Source: Trachemys scripta elegans (taxonomy: Eukaryota; Chordata; Testudines; Emydidae). From it: a stretch of DNA of 64,000 nucleotides. A program made the translations under genes and the position numbers. Every line of letters starts with the position of its first letter. The stretch's first letter is position 1. This document shows, piece by piece, positions 1 to 11,499 of this stretch. A model generated the notes under the pieces. It was not told where the DNA came from, did no database searches, and worked only from the letters and a program-made list of their open reading frames with translations. The stretch spans positions 286,518,941 through 286,582,940 of the forward strand of contig NC_048298.1 of assembly GCF_013100865.1 (NCBI RefSeq). Direction: 5' to 3'.

Positions 1-188
1 GGATGGGGATGTGGGAGGGTTGGGACGGGGAGGGATGCAGTGACGGTGGATGGAGATGTGCGGGGGTTGGGACGGGAAGGGATGCAGTGACGGTGGATGG
101 GGATGTGGGAGGGTTGGGACAGGGAGGGATGCAGTGACGGTGGATGGGGATGTGCGGGGGTTGGGACGGGGAGGGATGCGGTGAGGGG
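1..188. repeat. 47-bp GC-rich minisatellite, about 4 copies
   Basis: Four tandem units start near 1, 48, 95 and 142. Each begins GGATGGRGATGTG and ends GATGCAGTGACGGT, and the fourth drifts at its end (GATGCGGTGAGG). Units alternate between GTGGGAGGG and GTGCGGGGG, which hints at a 94-bp higher-order unit. The array touches the window edge, so its true length is unknown. Short ORFs across it are products of repeat composition. Confidence 0.9.
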
Positions 189-871
189 GATGGCAGTGCA
201 GCCCCATTCCCAGCACTCGAAGATGGGGATACACATACCTCCAACTCCTGGGTGCCAGCGATGGGGCGACAGACTGTGGTTCACAGCAGAGCACATGCCG
301 CAGCTCAAGCCCAGCCACAGGAGGATCGTGAGGAGAAGAGGGCGGGCAGCAGCAGCAGGAGAGGCGCGTGCCTGCTGAGCGCTTGCGAGTGGGCTAGTTC
401 CTGCTCTGCCCTGCCCCAGCCAATGGGAGCTGTGCCTGCGAGCAGGGGGCAGAGCAGCACGCGGACTCCACCGCTCCCTCCCCCGGCAGCCCCTAAGGCT
501 GGGAGCCGGACATGCTGGCTGCTTCTGGATCAGGGAGCTGTGCACGGCGCTAGCAGGGATCCTGCCAGCCCCGCTGCAGCGCCACACTGGGCTGCTGAGA
601 GCAGGTTCGGGCCCCGGTGAAAAAAAATTTTCGGGTCCCCCAGCAAGGGTGGACCAGCTAAACAGGGCCGACAAGAGGGGGGGAAGCTGGGAAAGCCAGG
701 CCCTGGGCCCCCTTCCGGACTGCCGGGCCCCGGTAATTTGTACCGGCTTCCCCCCCCTCGTCGGCCCTGGTGCCACAAACCGGACATTCAACAGCCCAGT
801 CAGCACAGCCATCAGGATTCCTTTTCGACTGGGTGTTCCAGTCCAAAATCAGACACCTGGTCACCCTATCT
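189..871. other. GC-rich, repeat-like stretch with no defensible gene
   Basis: The stretch is rich in G and C. It includes a segment near 415-435 with CCAATGGGAGCTGTG, a phrase that recurs inside the hAT elements of this window. It also includes a segment at about 612-770 of GGGCCCCGG blocks on both sides of CCCCCTTCCGG. The composition suggests old DNA-transposon interior, but I could not find paired terminal repeats. Open frames here are long only because stop codons are rare in such sequence. Confidence 0.45.
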
Positions 872-1972
872 CAGGGGTGGGCAAACTTTTTGGGCTGAAG
901 GCCACATCTGGATGGGGAAATTGTATGCAGGGCCGGGCAGGGGATTGGGTGCGGGAGGGAGTTCGGTGTGCAGGAAGGGGCTCAGGGCAAGGGATTGGGG
1001 CAGAGGAGGGGTGCGGAGTGTGGGGTGCAGGAGAGGTGCGGAGTGCAGGAAAGGGCTTGCGGCAGGGGTGCAGGAGGGGTGCGGACTGCGGGAGGGGGGC
1101 TCAGGGCAGGGGGTTGGGGTGCACAGGGGTGCAGGGTGCAGCAGGGATTTCAGGGCAGGGGATTGGGGTGCAGGAGGGGTGTGGGGTGTATGATGGGGCT
1201 CAGGGCAGGGAGTTGGTGTGCAGGAGGAGTGCGGGGTGTACAAAGAGTCTCAGGGCAGGGAGTTGGGGTGCAGGAGGGGTGCAGAGTGCAGGAAGGGGCT
1301 CAGGGCAGGAGTGCAGGAGGGGTGCGGACTGCGGGAGGTGGCTCAGGGTAGGGGGTTGGGGTGCACAGGGTGCAGGGTGCAGCAGGGAGCTCAGGGCAGG
1401 GGGTTGGGATGCAGGAGGGAGTGCGGTGTGCAGGAAGGGGCTCAGGGCAAGGGATTGGGGCAGAGGAGGGGTGCGAGGTGCAGGCAGGGGGCTTAGGGCA
1501 GGGAGTTGGGGGGTGGGGTGCAGGAGGGGTTCGGGCTCCAGCCCAGCGCCGCTTACCTAAAGCGGCTCCGGGGTGGCAGCGACGCACTCTAGGGCCAGGG
1601 TAGGCTCCCTGCCTGCCTACCCTGTCCCCGGCCCGCACCACTCCAGAAAGTGCTGTGGCCCCTGGGGGAGGGAGGGTGGAGGGCTCCGCGTGCGCTGCCC
1701 TTGCCGCGCCTCCAGGTACCTCCCCCAAATCTCTCATTGGCCGCGGTTCCCTGTTCCTGGCCAATGGGAGCTGCGGGGGGCGGTGCCTGGAGGCAAGGGC
1801 AACGCATGGAGCCTTCTGCCCCCCCGCCTGCCCGGGGGCCGCAGGGACGTGGTGCTGGCCACTTCTGAGAGTGGCGTGGGGCCCACGGAGCCATGGGGGG
1901 CAATCCTGGGAGACGGATTGAAAGCCCTGAGGGGCCAGATCCAGCCCGCGGGCCGTAGTTTGCCCACACCTG
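872..1972. mobile_element. Nonautonomous hAT element with internal minisatellite
   Basis: The left end reads CAGGGGTGGGCAAACT and the right end AGTTTGCCCACACCTG, inverted repeats with one mismatch. Both sides carry the same 8-bp target duplication CCCTATCT (864-871 and 1973-1980), the hallmark of hAT insertion. The 1101-bp body contains no transposase. From about 945 to 1530 it is a G-rich degenerate tandem array, and after that a GC-rich block with the phrase CCAATGGGAGCTG. The perfect duplication suggests a fairly recent insertion. A 303-codon open frame starting at 649 runs through the array but has only repeat composition. Confidence 0.92.
945..1530. repeat. Degenerate ~50-bp G-rich minisatellite inside hAT
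   Basis: Units share the words CTCAGGGCAGGG, TTGGGGTGCAGGAGGGG and GTGCGGAGTGCAGGAA with frequent length changes. A longer block (GTGCAGGAAGGGGCTCAGGG followed by CAAGGGATTGGGGCAGAGG) appears near 970 and again near 1430, so a higher-order period of several hundred bases overlays the short one. The G-runs on the plus strand could form G-quadruplexes. Confidence 0.8.
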
Positions 1973-1980
1973 CCCTATCT

Positions 1981-2389
1981 AGTAGGCCATCCCCTCCATC
2001 TCCATACAAATGCAGGGTAGAAGCAAGAAGGGAAAATAAAGCTGGATTTTTTCAGAGGTGTCCAGCATCCACAGCTACAACTGAAGCCGCTGGGAATTGT
2101 GAGCATTCAACAGCTTTGAAAATTCAGCCCAAAGTGTACAGAAGAGAGTGCTGGGGACATGTGGGGAGCTGAAGGGATGCCAAAGAAGATCCATCTGAAT
2201 CAAACTAGCCCATTTATATATAACAACACCTCTTCAAGCCCTAGGAACTGAACCAATTAAAAGCACAATATCCTTAATACAATTAAAATACAAATAAGTC
2301 TCTCTACTTGGCTCAAATAATATACAACAGCCAATGTAAAATAATAAACTCATAATATGATAAATCTTAGTGGGTTACATTCATAATGT
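1981..2389. other. AT-rich spacer, nothing recognised
   Basis: This is ordinary AT-rich sequence between the hAT element and the CR1 fragment. I see no terminal repeats, tRNA-like boxes or coding signal. Confidence 0.5.
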
Positions 2390-4152
2390 TAAAATATTGC
2401 TCGAGCATGCAGGGGTGTAATCAGCAAGGCCAAAGCACAATTGGAGTTGCAGCTAGCAAGGAATGTGAAGGTAACAAGAAAGGTTTTACAGGTATGTTAG
2501 CAACAAGAAGAAGGTGAGGGAAAGTGTAGGACCCTTACTGAATGGGGGAGGCAACCCAGTGACCGATGATGTGGAAAAAGCTGAAATACTCAATACTTTT
2601 TTTGCCTTGGCCTTCACAGATAAAGTCAGCTCCCAGACTGCTGCACTGCGCAGCACAGTATGGGGAGGAGATGAGCAGTCCTCAGTGGTGAAAGAACAGG
2701 TTAAGGACTATTTAGAAAAGCTGGACATGCACAAGTCCATGGATCCAGATCTAATGCATCAAGGGTGCTGAGGGAGTTGGCTGATGTGATTGCAGAGCCA
2801 TTGGCCATTATCTTTGAAAACTCGTGGCAATCAGGAGAGGTCGATGATTGGAAAAAGGCAAATATAGTGCCCATCTTTAAAAACAGGAAGAAGGAGAATC
2901 TGGGGAACTACAAACTGGTCAGCCTTGCCTCAGTCCCTGAAAAAATCATGGAGCAGGACCTCAAGGAATCCATTTTGAAGCACTTGGAAGAGAGGAAGGT
3001 GATCAGGAACAGTCAACATAGATTCACCAAGGGCAAGTCATGCCTCACCAACGTGATTGCCTTCTATGATGAGATAACTGGCTCTGTGGATATGGGGAAA
3101 GTGGTGGACGTGATATATCTTAACTTTAGCAAAGATTTAGTTATGGTCTCCCAAAGTACTCTTGCCAGCAAGTTAAAAAAGTATGGATTGGATGAATGGA
3201 CTATAAGGTGGATAGAAAGCTGGCTAGATCCTCAGGCTCAATAGGTAGTGATCAATGGCTTGATGTCTAGTTGGCAGCCGGTATGCGGAGTGCTCCAGGG
3301 GTCTGTCCTGGGGCCGGTTTTGTTCAACATCTTCATTAATGATCTGGATGATGGACTGGATTGCACCCTCAGCAAGTTTGTGGATGACTCTAAACTGGGG
3401 GGAGAGGTACATATGCTAGAGGGTAGGAATAGGGTCCACAGTGACCTAGACAAATTGGAGGATTGGGCCAAAAGAAATCTGATGAGGTTCAACAAGGACA
3501 AGTGCAGAGTCCTGCACTTAGGACGGAAGAATCCCATGCACTGCTACAGGCTGGGGACTGACTGGGTAAGTTGCAGTTCTGCAGAAAAGGACCTGGGAAT
3601 TACAGTGGGTGAGAAGCTGGATGTGAATCAGCAGTGTGCCCTTATGCCACGAAGACTAACAGCATATTGGGCTGCATTAGTAGGAGCATTGCCAGCAGAT
3701 TGAGTCCAGGGGAGGGCAACGAAAATGATTAGGGGGCTGGAGCACATGATTTATGAGGAGAGGCTGAGGGAACTGGGCTTGTTTAGTCTGCAGAAGAGTG
3801 AGGGGGGATTTGATAGCAGCCTTCAACTACCTGAAGGGGGGTTCCAAAGAGGATGGAGCTAGGCTGTTCTCAGTGGTGGCAGATGACAGAACAAGGAGCA
3901 ATGGTCTCAAGTTGTAGTGGGGGAGATCTAGGTTGGATATTAGGAAAAACTATTTCACTAGGAGGGTGGTGAAGCACTGGAATGGGTTACGTAGGGAGGT
4001 GGTGGAATTTCCATCATTAGAGATTTTTAAGGCCCAGCTTAACAAAGCCCTGGCTGGGATGATTAGTTGGCGTTGGTCCTGCTTTGAGTAGGGGGTTGGA
4101 CTAGATGACCTCCTGAGGTCTCTTCCAACCCTAATCTTCTATGATTCTATGA
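2390..4152 (+). mobile_element. CR1 LINE, 5'-truncated and broken ORF2
   Basis: The sequence aligns by eye with the intact CR1 at 42700-44588. It begins in the linker after the endonuclease domain and ends in the CR1 tail (GATTCTATGA). Open pieces at 2514-2771, 2765-3244 and 3248-3703 translate to reverse-transcriptase segments: a finger region reading SLASVPEKIMEQ, a palm region with the first catalytic aspartate lost (YLNFSKD against LDFSKAFD), and FVDDSK in place of FADDTK. A frameshift lies near 2765, a stop at 3242-3244, and about 400 bp matching the intact copy at 44000-44125 is mostly missing near 3700. It cannot encode a working enzyme. Divergence from the intact copy is moderate, so it is an older insertion of the same broad subfamily. 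Confidence 0.9.
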
Positions 4153-4197
4153 GCCTATATAAAATATATTTACACATAATCTTATTTGTATTAAAGT

Positions 4198-4440
4198 AGC
4201 ATCTAGGGATCCTAACCAAAATTCCTCAAGGCCCCATTGCATTAGGCCCTTTACAAACACATAGTAAACATACACCTGCCCTGAAGAGCTTATCATCTAA
4301 ATAGCCAAGACAGACAAAGGGAAATAGGGACACAGAGAGATGAGGGGACTTGCCCAGTGCAGAGCTGGGAATAGAACTTGGGTTTCCCTTCACGGTAGTT
4401 TGATGCTCTAGCCACGCCACCCTTAAGACTGCACACCGCT
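4198..4440 (-). mobile_element. MIR-type SINE relic
   Basis: Read on the plus strand it contains the reverse complement of the MIR core: GACACAGAGAGATGAGGGG, then CTTGCCCAGTGCAGAGCTGG and GAATAGAACTTGGG. The upstream part (CCCCATTGCATTAGGCCC, CCTGAAGAGCTTATCATCTAA) matches the reptile version of the repeat, which is found again at 11500 and 49800. It is old and diverged, with no visible TSD. Confidence 0.75.
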
Positions 4441-5351
4441 GCCCCAGTCCCGCAGTTCATTTGTCCTGGGGAAAGTTGTGTCTTACTGCAGATCCTGGTG
4501 GTTACCAGGATCTCCTTGGGATCCAAGGGAGAAGTGAATTGAGGAGGCCTGACTATAAACCTCTCCCCTTATTGACGATGGGGCTCAGCTCAAATGCCTC
4601 CTTTTTGGTCACAAATGCTATGGTATCACCTGAGAAAAGAGACAATCCCAAAGGTAGTTGGGGTCAAAGCCATTTAAAATGTGTATTCTATTTATTTATC
4701 TTATTTTTAGAGTGCCAGTTCACCAGAGAGCAATGGGCAGATCAGTTCTGGTGGGCTCGATAAAGTTCAGATGACACTGAAAGACCAGGGTTGAAATAAA
4801 ACCCTTATGATCACTGGCAAAAATCAGTTATCAACCTACATATAGGCATGAACCCAAAAGATTGTACTAGTTTTTATCCATTCTCCCAGCTCCCCCAAAC
4901 ACTGCAGAGATCACATTCCATTGGTTTTCCATTGTCAGATATGTAGAAGGGGCAATCTGGGGTGGGGCTTCAGATCAAAGAGGTATAGTGGACACATTTT
5001 AATATGCTCTCTTCCTGACACTGTTGCCCAGTTTCTCTCACAGTTTACTCTTACCTCTTGCAGAAGTAATCCACACTGGGTGTAGTACTGATCAGGGGCG
5101 CTACACTTTAACTTGCATCCGTGTAAGCATTTCACAGCAAATAGGTCTGAATTTGGCTCAATGAATGTGTTGAATCCAGTACATGGTCAGGCAGCTACCT
5201 CTGGAGTGCAAATCTGAGGAGTACTGTACCAATCAAATATGTTTTCCTTATCAACAGCCATCTTGCCTCTCCAGTGACTCATTTGGTTAGTGTATAGTGG
5301 TGTTATCATGGAATTTCCTGCACTACGTCTGCCTTCATAGCAGTACGATGT
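4441..5351. other. No gene or clear repeat seen
   Basis: The sequence has mixed composition. Short open frames (for example 4461-4763 plus) show no domain-like pattern. I could not recognise a repeat family here. Confidence 0.4.
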
Positions 5352-5359
5352 GTATTTAT

Positions 5360-5619
5360 TAGCACTGGTTGGAAGAAGAAGAAATAGAAAAATATTTCAT
5401 AAAACATTTCAAAGGGGTTTCTTTTTTGCAGGGTTTAAATGGACCCAATTTCCATGAAATTCTTACTGAAATTGTTTTGACATTTTTCATTTACCATAAG
5501 TCTGGTTTTCTATAAGAAAATGCAGTTTTCGGCGAGTGACGACTTTAAAGTTTCATTTTTGAAAGAGACCATTTTATGCTGGACAAAACTTTGTTTGCAG
5601 AAAGTTTCCAACAGCTCTA
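5360..5619. mobile_element. AT-rich hAT-like MITE (TAGAGCTGG family)
   Basis: The left end TAGCACTGGTTGG and the right end CCAACAGCTCTA are imperfect inverted repeats. The flanks GTATTTAT (5352-5359) and GTAGTTAT (5620-5627) match at 7 of 8 positions, consistent with an 8-bp hAT duplication. The body is full of TTTCATTT/AAATGAAA-type words and has no coding capacity. Related copies are at 26707-27127, 27742-28026 and 50476-50857. Confidence 0.7.
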
Positions 5620-5627
5620 GTAGTTAT

Positions 5628-7131
5628 TCATTTAAAACAGTCAGCTATCGATCATAACCAGCATTATCCACAGGCTCTGGTTCATGCTCAGCTACTGTCC
5701 TGGTCCTCTCTGGTTTCACCGGGTGAGCCTTCGTTCAGTACAGCAAACTCCTCCTGTGCTAAGGGGACATTCTATTTATTTGTCCATCTAGGGTCTAATA
5801 ATGTTTCCATCACTGGGGTATCTGAGGGCTCAGGGAGAAGTTCCTATTAGATATCATCATTAGGTATCATCACAGTGTAGCGCATTCTACATGTAATGTA
5901 TGTTGAATGATGCTTGTTACAATAAATAGCTCCCCAATAGGGGGCATTATAGTCTGATGCTTATGTGTAGAGTAATGTCTAGGAACTTGGAGAATTCTAC
6001 TTACAGGAAGTGCTTGATGAGAGGCATCTGGATATGTGGAGGAAAGAAGAAAGCATGGATGTTGTGCTGTTTTGGCTCTCTTCATATGCTTGAACACTAA
6101 ACAGTGATTGCTTAGCTAGCTATATTTTACATACGATGAAGCTGTCCAAGTGCATATTGCGGCTGATTATATGACTTCAGACCCTATACAGTGTAGTCTG
6201 TTCTGTATTTGATTCCAGGAAGGACAAGGAGGTTACAGACATCCTGGAGGATACACTATTATTTCCAGCAGAAAAAAATAATAAGGCAAGCTAGTGGAAT
6301 AATGCACACCCTTGGGAGTAAGACAAACATTTTGTGGAAGTAACACTACTGGATCATTGACTGGTTGGCCGCACTGGCTGAAACTTGCTCAGTTGTACAC
6401 AGTACATTCACAATATGAAGCTTTCATGTGAGATTCTTGATGAATTTTTGGCAGAGAGCTTATCACCAACAGTTGCAGCTGCATTTGCCTCCCCACATGT
6501 TACTCTCTCATATATAAATGTGTAGTAAATAGTCCCAGTTTTTAATCCCATTAGGCTGCACACCGTAGTGCTCTGTCTTCTGTTTTACCAGAGTCTGTTG
6601 TAATCAAATTATCTAGCACTCTGTACTCAGACATACTTTTCCTACAATGTACATGTGTGTGTAGAAAAAAAAAACTACAAAAGGCTCATAATGGTTCTAT
6701 TTACAAAATAATCAAAATATCCCATCAGATTCTCACATTGGCACCAATCATGCATTATCTCAGTGACTAACTTCCATCCTAAAGTTATTGGGCCATATCT
6801 TGAAGTCTTCATCCAGGTTAAACTTCCATTCCAGCAGGAATTCTGATTTGAATGAAGACTTTAGCTTTGGAGCCCAGTTTTCCACATGTGCTAACATTCC
6901 GCAGCTCAGTCTATACTTAAGCACCTTCTTCTGCCGGAAGCGGGGAATGGCCAACAGGAGATGGATCATACCTCCCACTCTTCTCAAGTAACTTTCAGCA
7001 CCCAGATTTAAAAATGTTGCTCTTGGTCCAATGTAAACCATATTTGCCAACAATCCTACTTGTATCTACTTCCCCAGAAGCAACCACCTTCTGATTTAGA
7101 CTTATTGTAAACAGGCCTTCATTGAAACTAA
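5628..7131. other. No gene recognised
   Basis: This is AT-rich sequence with a poly-A tract near 6665. An overlapping pair of opposite-strand open frames near 6760-7053 has no recognisable domain. No TSD-bounded element was found. Confidence 0.4.
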
Positions 7132-7139
7132 GTGCTAAG

Positions 7140-7561
7140 CGGAGTAAAAGTAAAATTTCTCTCTTACCGATACAGGGGGGCAGCTTTGCCCTCACCCCCC
7201 AGAAAGGGCAGGGCCTTGGGCGGAAGGGGCGTGGTTGGGAGTTCGGCATCCCCCAACCAGCCCACTCGGGCTGCCCAGGGCTCAGGCGGTGATTTAAAGG
7301 CTCAGGCGGTGATTTAAAGGGCCCAGGACTTTTAAAATCACCGGCCCCAGGGGTAGCTGCTCCTTTTGCCCTCCTCCTCCCCCGTCGTCAGCCCCAGGTG
7401 GGGGTGGGGGGGGGGTAAAAGGGACAGGGATGTCAAAGCGCTGCTGCAGCAGCGCTTTAAGCAGGGTCCTATAAAGCGCTGCCTCGGCAGCACTTTAAAG
7501 TCAGCGGTACGGGCTGATACATGTGGCCACTTCTTACCAGTACACCTTACTTTTACCCCTG
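7140..7561. mobile_element. Nonautonomous hAT MITE with perfect 8-bp TSD
   Basis: The left terminus is CGGAGTAAAAGTAA and the right is TTACTTTTACCCCTG, inverted repeats. GTGCTAAG is duplicated exactly at 7132-7139 and 7562-7569. The interior is GC-rich, with G-runs near 7400-7416, a perfect 20-bp tandem duplication at 7281-7320, and several copies of the GCGCTTTAA/CAGCGCTTT motif that form hairpins near 7440-7500. There is no transposase. Confidence 0.9.
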
Positions 7562-7997
7562 GTGCTAAGTGTTAACAAAAGCAAACCTTTGTCATGTCTT
7601 AGACTTATGGGAGTAACACAGACATGATCAGGTACCTCTGAATTCCTTACCCTAAAGGCCTGGACTCTGGGACACCAGGCCGCCATCTCTCTCCTACCCC
7701 AACCCCTACTTCCTCCACCACCAGGAACATTTGAACCAGGAGCCCCCACCACCACCTCTTGGAGGCTGACCTGAAAAGGCCCTGGCAAGGAACTTGCCCA
7801 AGACAGCAGTTGGATCATGGTCAAGAGAACTTCAGTGCCCTATAAACCCAGACAGTAGAAATCTAGCTGCTCTGAGGCCCCCCATCCCTTCCATGAGGCA
7901 GGAACATCTACCAACACTTTCCGGGGACTGCCATCGGAAAGGCCTCTCTCTTTCCAGGAGGAAATTACTGAAGACTACATATGTAGGACCGGGAGCA

Positions 7998-9442
7998 GGG
8001 AGAGGGAATGGACTAAGCAAAGTAAGCTGTCATGGGATAAGAGGGAAGGTCCTCTCCTGGATTGGTAATTGGTTAAAAGATAGGAAACAAAGGGTAGGTA
8101 TAATATTTAGAGATATACCTATCTCATAGAGCTGGAAGGGACCCTGAAAGGTCATTGAGCCCAGCCCCCTGCCTTCACTAGCAGGACCAAGTACTGATTT
8201 TGCCCCGGATCCCTAAATGGCCCCCTCAAGGATTAAACTCACAACCCTGGATTTAGCAGGCCAATGCTCAAACCACTGAGCAATCCCTCCCCCATAAATG
8301 GTCAGGTTTTAGAATGGAGAGAGGTAAATAGTGGTGTCCCCCAGAAGTCTGTAATGGGACCAGTCCTATTCAACATATTCATAAATGATCTGGAAAAGGG
8401 GTAAACAGTGAGGTGGCAAAATCTGAAGATGATACAAAACTACTCAAGATAGTTAAGTCCCAGGCAGACTGCGAAGAGCAACAAAATGATCTCTCAAAAC
8501 TGGGTGACTGGACAACAAAATGGCAGATGAAATTTAACGTTGATAAATGCAAAGTAATGCACATTGGAAAACATAATCCTAACTATACATATAAAATGAT
8601 GGGGTCTAAATTAGCTGTTACCGCTCAAGAAAGAGATTTTGGAGTCATTGTGGATAGTTCTCTGAAAACATCCACTCAATGTGCAGCAGCAGTCAAAAAA
8701 GCGAACAGAATGTTGGGAATCATTAAGAAAGGGATAGATAATAAGACAGAAAATATCATATTGCCTTTATATAAATCCATGGTACGCCCACATCTTGAAT
8801 ATTGTGTGCAGATGTGGTCACCCCATCTCAAAAAAGATATATTGGAATTGGAAAGGGTTCCGAAAAGGGCAACAAAAATGATTAGGGGTATGGAACGGCT
8901 TCCGTATAAGAAGAGATTAATAAGACTAGGACTTTTCAGCTTGGAAAAGAGACGACTAAGGGGGGATATGACTGAGGTCTATAAAATCATGGCTGGTGTA
9001 GAGAAAGTAAATAAGGAAGTGTTATTTACTCCTTCTCATAACACAAGAACTAGAGGGCACCAAATGAAATTAATAGGCAGCAGGTTTAAAACAACAAAAG
9101 CAAGTATTTCTTCACACAATGCACAGTCAACCTATGGAACTCTTTGCCAGAGGATGTTGTGAAGGCCAAGACTATAACAGGGTTCAAAAAAGAACTAGAT
9201 AAATTCATGGAGGTTAGGTCCATCGATGGCTGTTAGCCAGGATGGGCAGGAATGGTGTCCCTAGCTTCTGTTTGCCAGAAGCTGGGAATGAGCAACAGGG
9301 AATGCATCACTTCACTTAATGATTACCTGTTCTGTTCATTCCCTCTGGGGCACCTGGCATTGGCCAGTGTCGGAAGACAGATATTGGGCTAAATGGACCT
9401 TTGGTCTGAGCCAGTATGGCCGTTCTTTTGTTCTTATGACTA
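7998..9442 (+). mobile_element. Older CR1-type LINE 3' half, split by a SINE
   Basis: Open frame 8413-9162 (249 codons) translates to the thumb/C-terminal part of a CR1-type reverse transcriptase, with KWQMKFNVDKCKVMHIGK, AQERDFGVIVD, PHLEYCVQMWSPHL and RATKMIRGMERLPYKKRL. The palm part (VMGPVLFNIFINDLEKG) is readable just upstream at about 8355-8400 in a shifted frame. The 3' end is a distinctive segment ending GACCTTTGGTCTGAGCCAGT, found again at 53986-54245. The copy is interrupted at about 8105-8294 by a minus-strand SINE. Sequence distance from the 41-44 kb CR1 places it in another subfamily. Confidence 0.85.
8105..8294 (-). mobile_element. Tortoise-type tRNA-derived SINE (minus strand)
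   Basis: Read in reverse it starts GGGGGAGGGATTGCTCAGTG (polymerase III A box around 8273-8284), has the B box GTTTAATCC (complement at 8230-8238), and then the CR1-like tail with GACCTTTCAGGGTCCC and CCAGCTCTATGAGATAGG. It is inserted into the older CR1, whose two sides join as GGTATAA / ATGGTCAGG. A short TATAA/ATAA duplication is possible at the joints. Confidence 0.9.
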
Positions 9443-10446
9443 GCTGGCACCAGTAGGCTCTTCTCACCATCCAACCCAGGGTCTGGGGAACCAGTTCCCC
9501 TACCCTGCTATGGATAAGAGGGGTGGGAGATGCCATGGCAGCAGCTCCCCAATGCCTCTTCATCCGAGGCAGTGACTCAGGACAGCACAGAAGCAGGATT
9601 TGTGGTAGGATCAGAAGCACCTCTTCACTACCTCATGGGAGTCTGCTTCCACCCTTTGATTTTCACAGACCTACCTCAGCAAACTGCCATTTCTGCAGGG
9701 AGGAGGTTGCTTCTGTGAAGCGACAGGAAACACTTAGCTCATTCAGGGAGATGCCAGGAAATAGCAGGGAAAGTCACAATGTGAACGTATTGGAGAGGGG
9801 GATAAAGGAATCACTGTTTAGTGTTTGGAAGGCTATAACTTGTGTATTACCTCCTTTTCCCCTCTTCTTGGCCAGGTGCTGACTATATAGAATGTAAGCT
9901 CTTTGAGGTGAGAACCTGTCCTAGAGTGTCTATGGAGTGCCTGGCATGAGATCAGTGCTAAGTAAATAGACTGAAAGAACAACAAAATGAATAAGGAAGG
10001 CATATGAATGAGTAAGGCATAGAATGTAGGTGGGAGCAGAGATGGTGTGATTCACAAGAGAAAGGGAAAACATTAAGGAGCTGGGGCCCTGATTAACATC
10101 AGTGGGATTGCTCAGATGCCTAAGAGTAAACAGGTGCCTGCACACCCTGCTGAATGTGGAACTGGAAGAGTACAGCAGGTCAGGATCCAGAGAAAATCCT
10201 GCCCTGGCAGAGGATAGGAGATGAACTAGAGCTGGTTTATCTGTAAATTCTATGAGCAATACAGAGCGTGGGGGAGGGGAATAGGGCTGACCAAACCACA
10301 ATGGGATGGTGGAGAGTAACAAAAAGGAGGAGTAATAATGAGCGGCTGGACATTCCAGATAACATGAATCATCGGTTGTCTAAGAGTTTGTAGAATAGGC
10401 TCAGTGTTAGTGGTAAACATGTGTATCTGAAGAGGTATGTCTTTTG
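9443..10446. other. No gene recognised
   Basis: This is the sequence following the older CR1 end. Open frames of about 90-130 codons on both strands show no conserved motif, and no paired termini were found. Confidence 0.4.
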
Positions 10447-10790
10447 TAGAGCTGGGCAAAACTTTTCACACATAATTTTGTCAGCAAAAAATGCAGATTT
10501 GGTGATATTAAAACATTTTATGAATTCAAGTCCATTTCGCCAAATTGTTTCAGTAAAAAAAAAATTTCATTCTGACATCTTGATTTTTGGTTTGAAACAA
10601 CTTATCTTAAAAATTATATTAAAAACAATCAAACATTAAAAGATGCTCGAATTGAAAAGAAACATTTCATTTTGGGTTGAACAAAAGGTTTAATCTGACT
10701 CAAAATGAAATTTGTTTAGACTTTTTGACTCACTGAAAATTTCAGAAATTAGTTTTGGGTTGATCCAAAAATAACGTTTTTCTGATTTTT
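10447..10790. mobile_element. AT-rich TAGAGCTGG-family MITE, right end unclear
   Basis: The left end TAGAGCTGGGCAAAACTTTT matches the family terminus. The interior has the typical AAATTTC/GAAATTT words. The matching right terminus (CAGCTCTA) is not visible, so the element is truncated or its end is diverged. The end given is where the characteristic composition stops. Confidence 0.5.
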
Positions 10791-11499
10791 TTTAATTGCC
10801 AGCGAGCAAAAAAAAACCTCATTATTTGCCAAAATTTAGTCCTGCTTCAGCAACTAACCATCTACAACCTGTCCTGGCCCCTGCTGAAGTCAACAAGAAT
10901 TTTGCAGTTGTTTTCAAGGGGACCAGAATCAAGTCACTAATATTTACAGCGAAGATCACCAAACATCCAGTTTGCCAGTTCCTTTTTGACTGGCAGCCAA
11001 AGTCTCTCTTTTTGCTCAATCAAGCATGAAGCTCCAAACTAACTCATAAGAAACCAAACAACAAAAACAGGTGAGCAATTATACACTTGATATTTGTTTT
11101 GACCTTTGTATGGGACTTTGGAACAGATTTCATAGATAAAGGACATGAAATTGAGACTTCTGGAAGTGTCTGAGCTACCGGTGACAAAAGATAATCCCTA
11201 CTAGGATGTCAGAATACTAGGATGTCAAAGAACTGCAGGAGCCAACCACTGAAGTAATGGATACCCTTCTCAGACTTAAGTGTGAAATAAAAGAGCTGAA
11301 GATCTGAAGGGCAGACATAATTCACAGTGAGAGTGTCAAGTTCAAAGGTGGTCAATATTTGAAATTATATTAAAAATTATTTTGTAAAAAGTGATCCTAT
11401 CTGTTCTTCATGGACATTAATGATGGCATGGCATTTTTCATAAAAATAATGGTGTATCTTTCTATCCTTGACCAAAATTGTTATTTGTATTACTAGGGA

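Noticed and set aside
649..1560. 303-codon plus-strand open frame
   Set aside because: It runs through a G-rich tandem array inside a hAT element; the residues are mostly G, R, Q, C and A in repeat order, and overlapping open frames exist in other frames.
872..1972. Promoter/CpG-island reading of the GC-rich block
   Set aside because: Exact 8-bp duplications and inverted termini explain it as a transposon.
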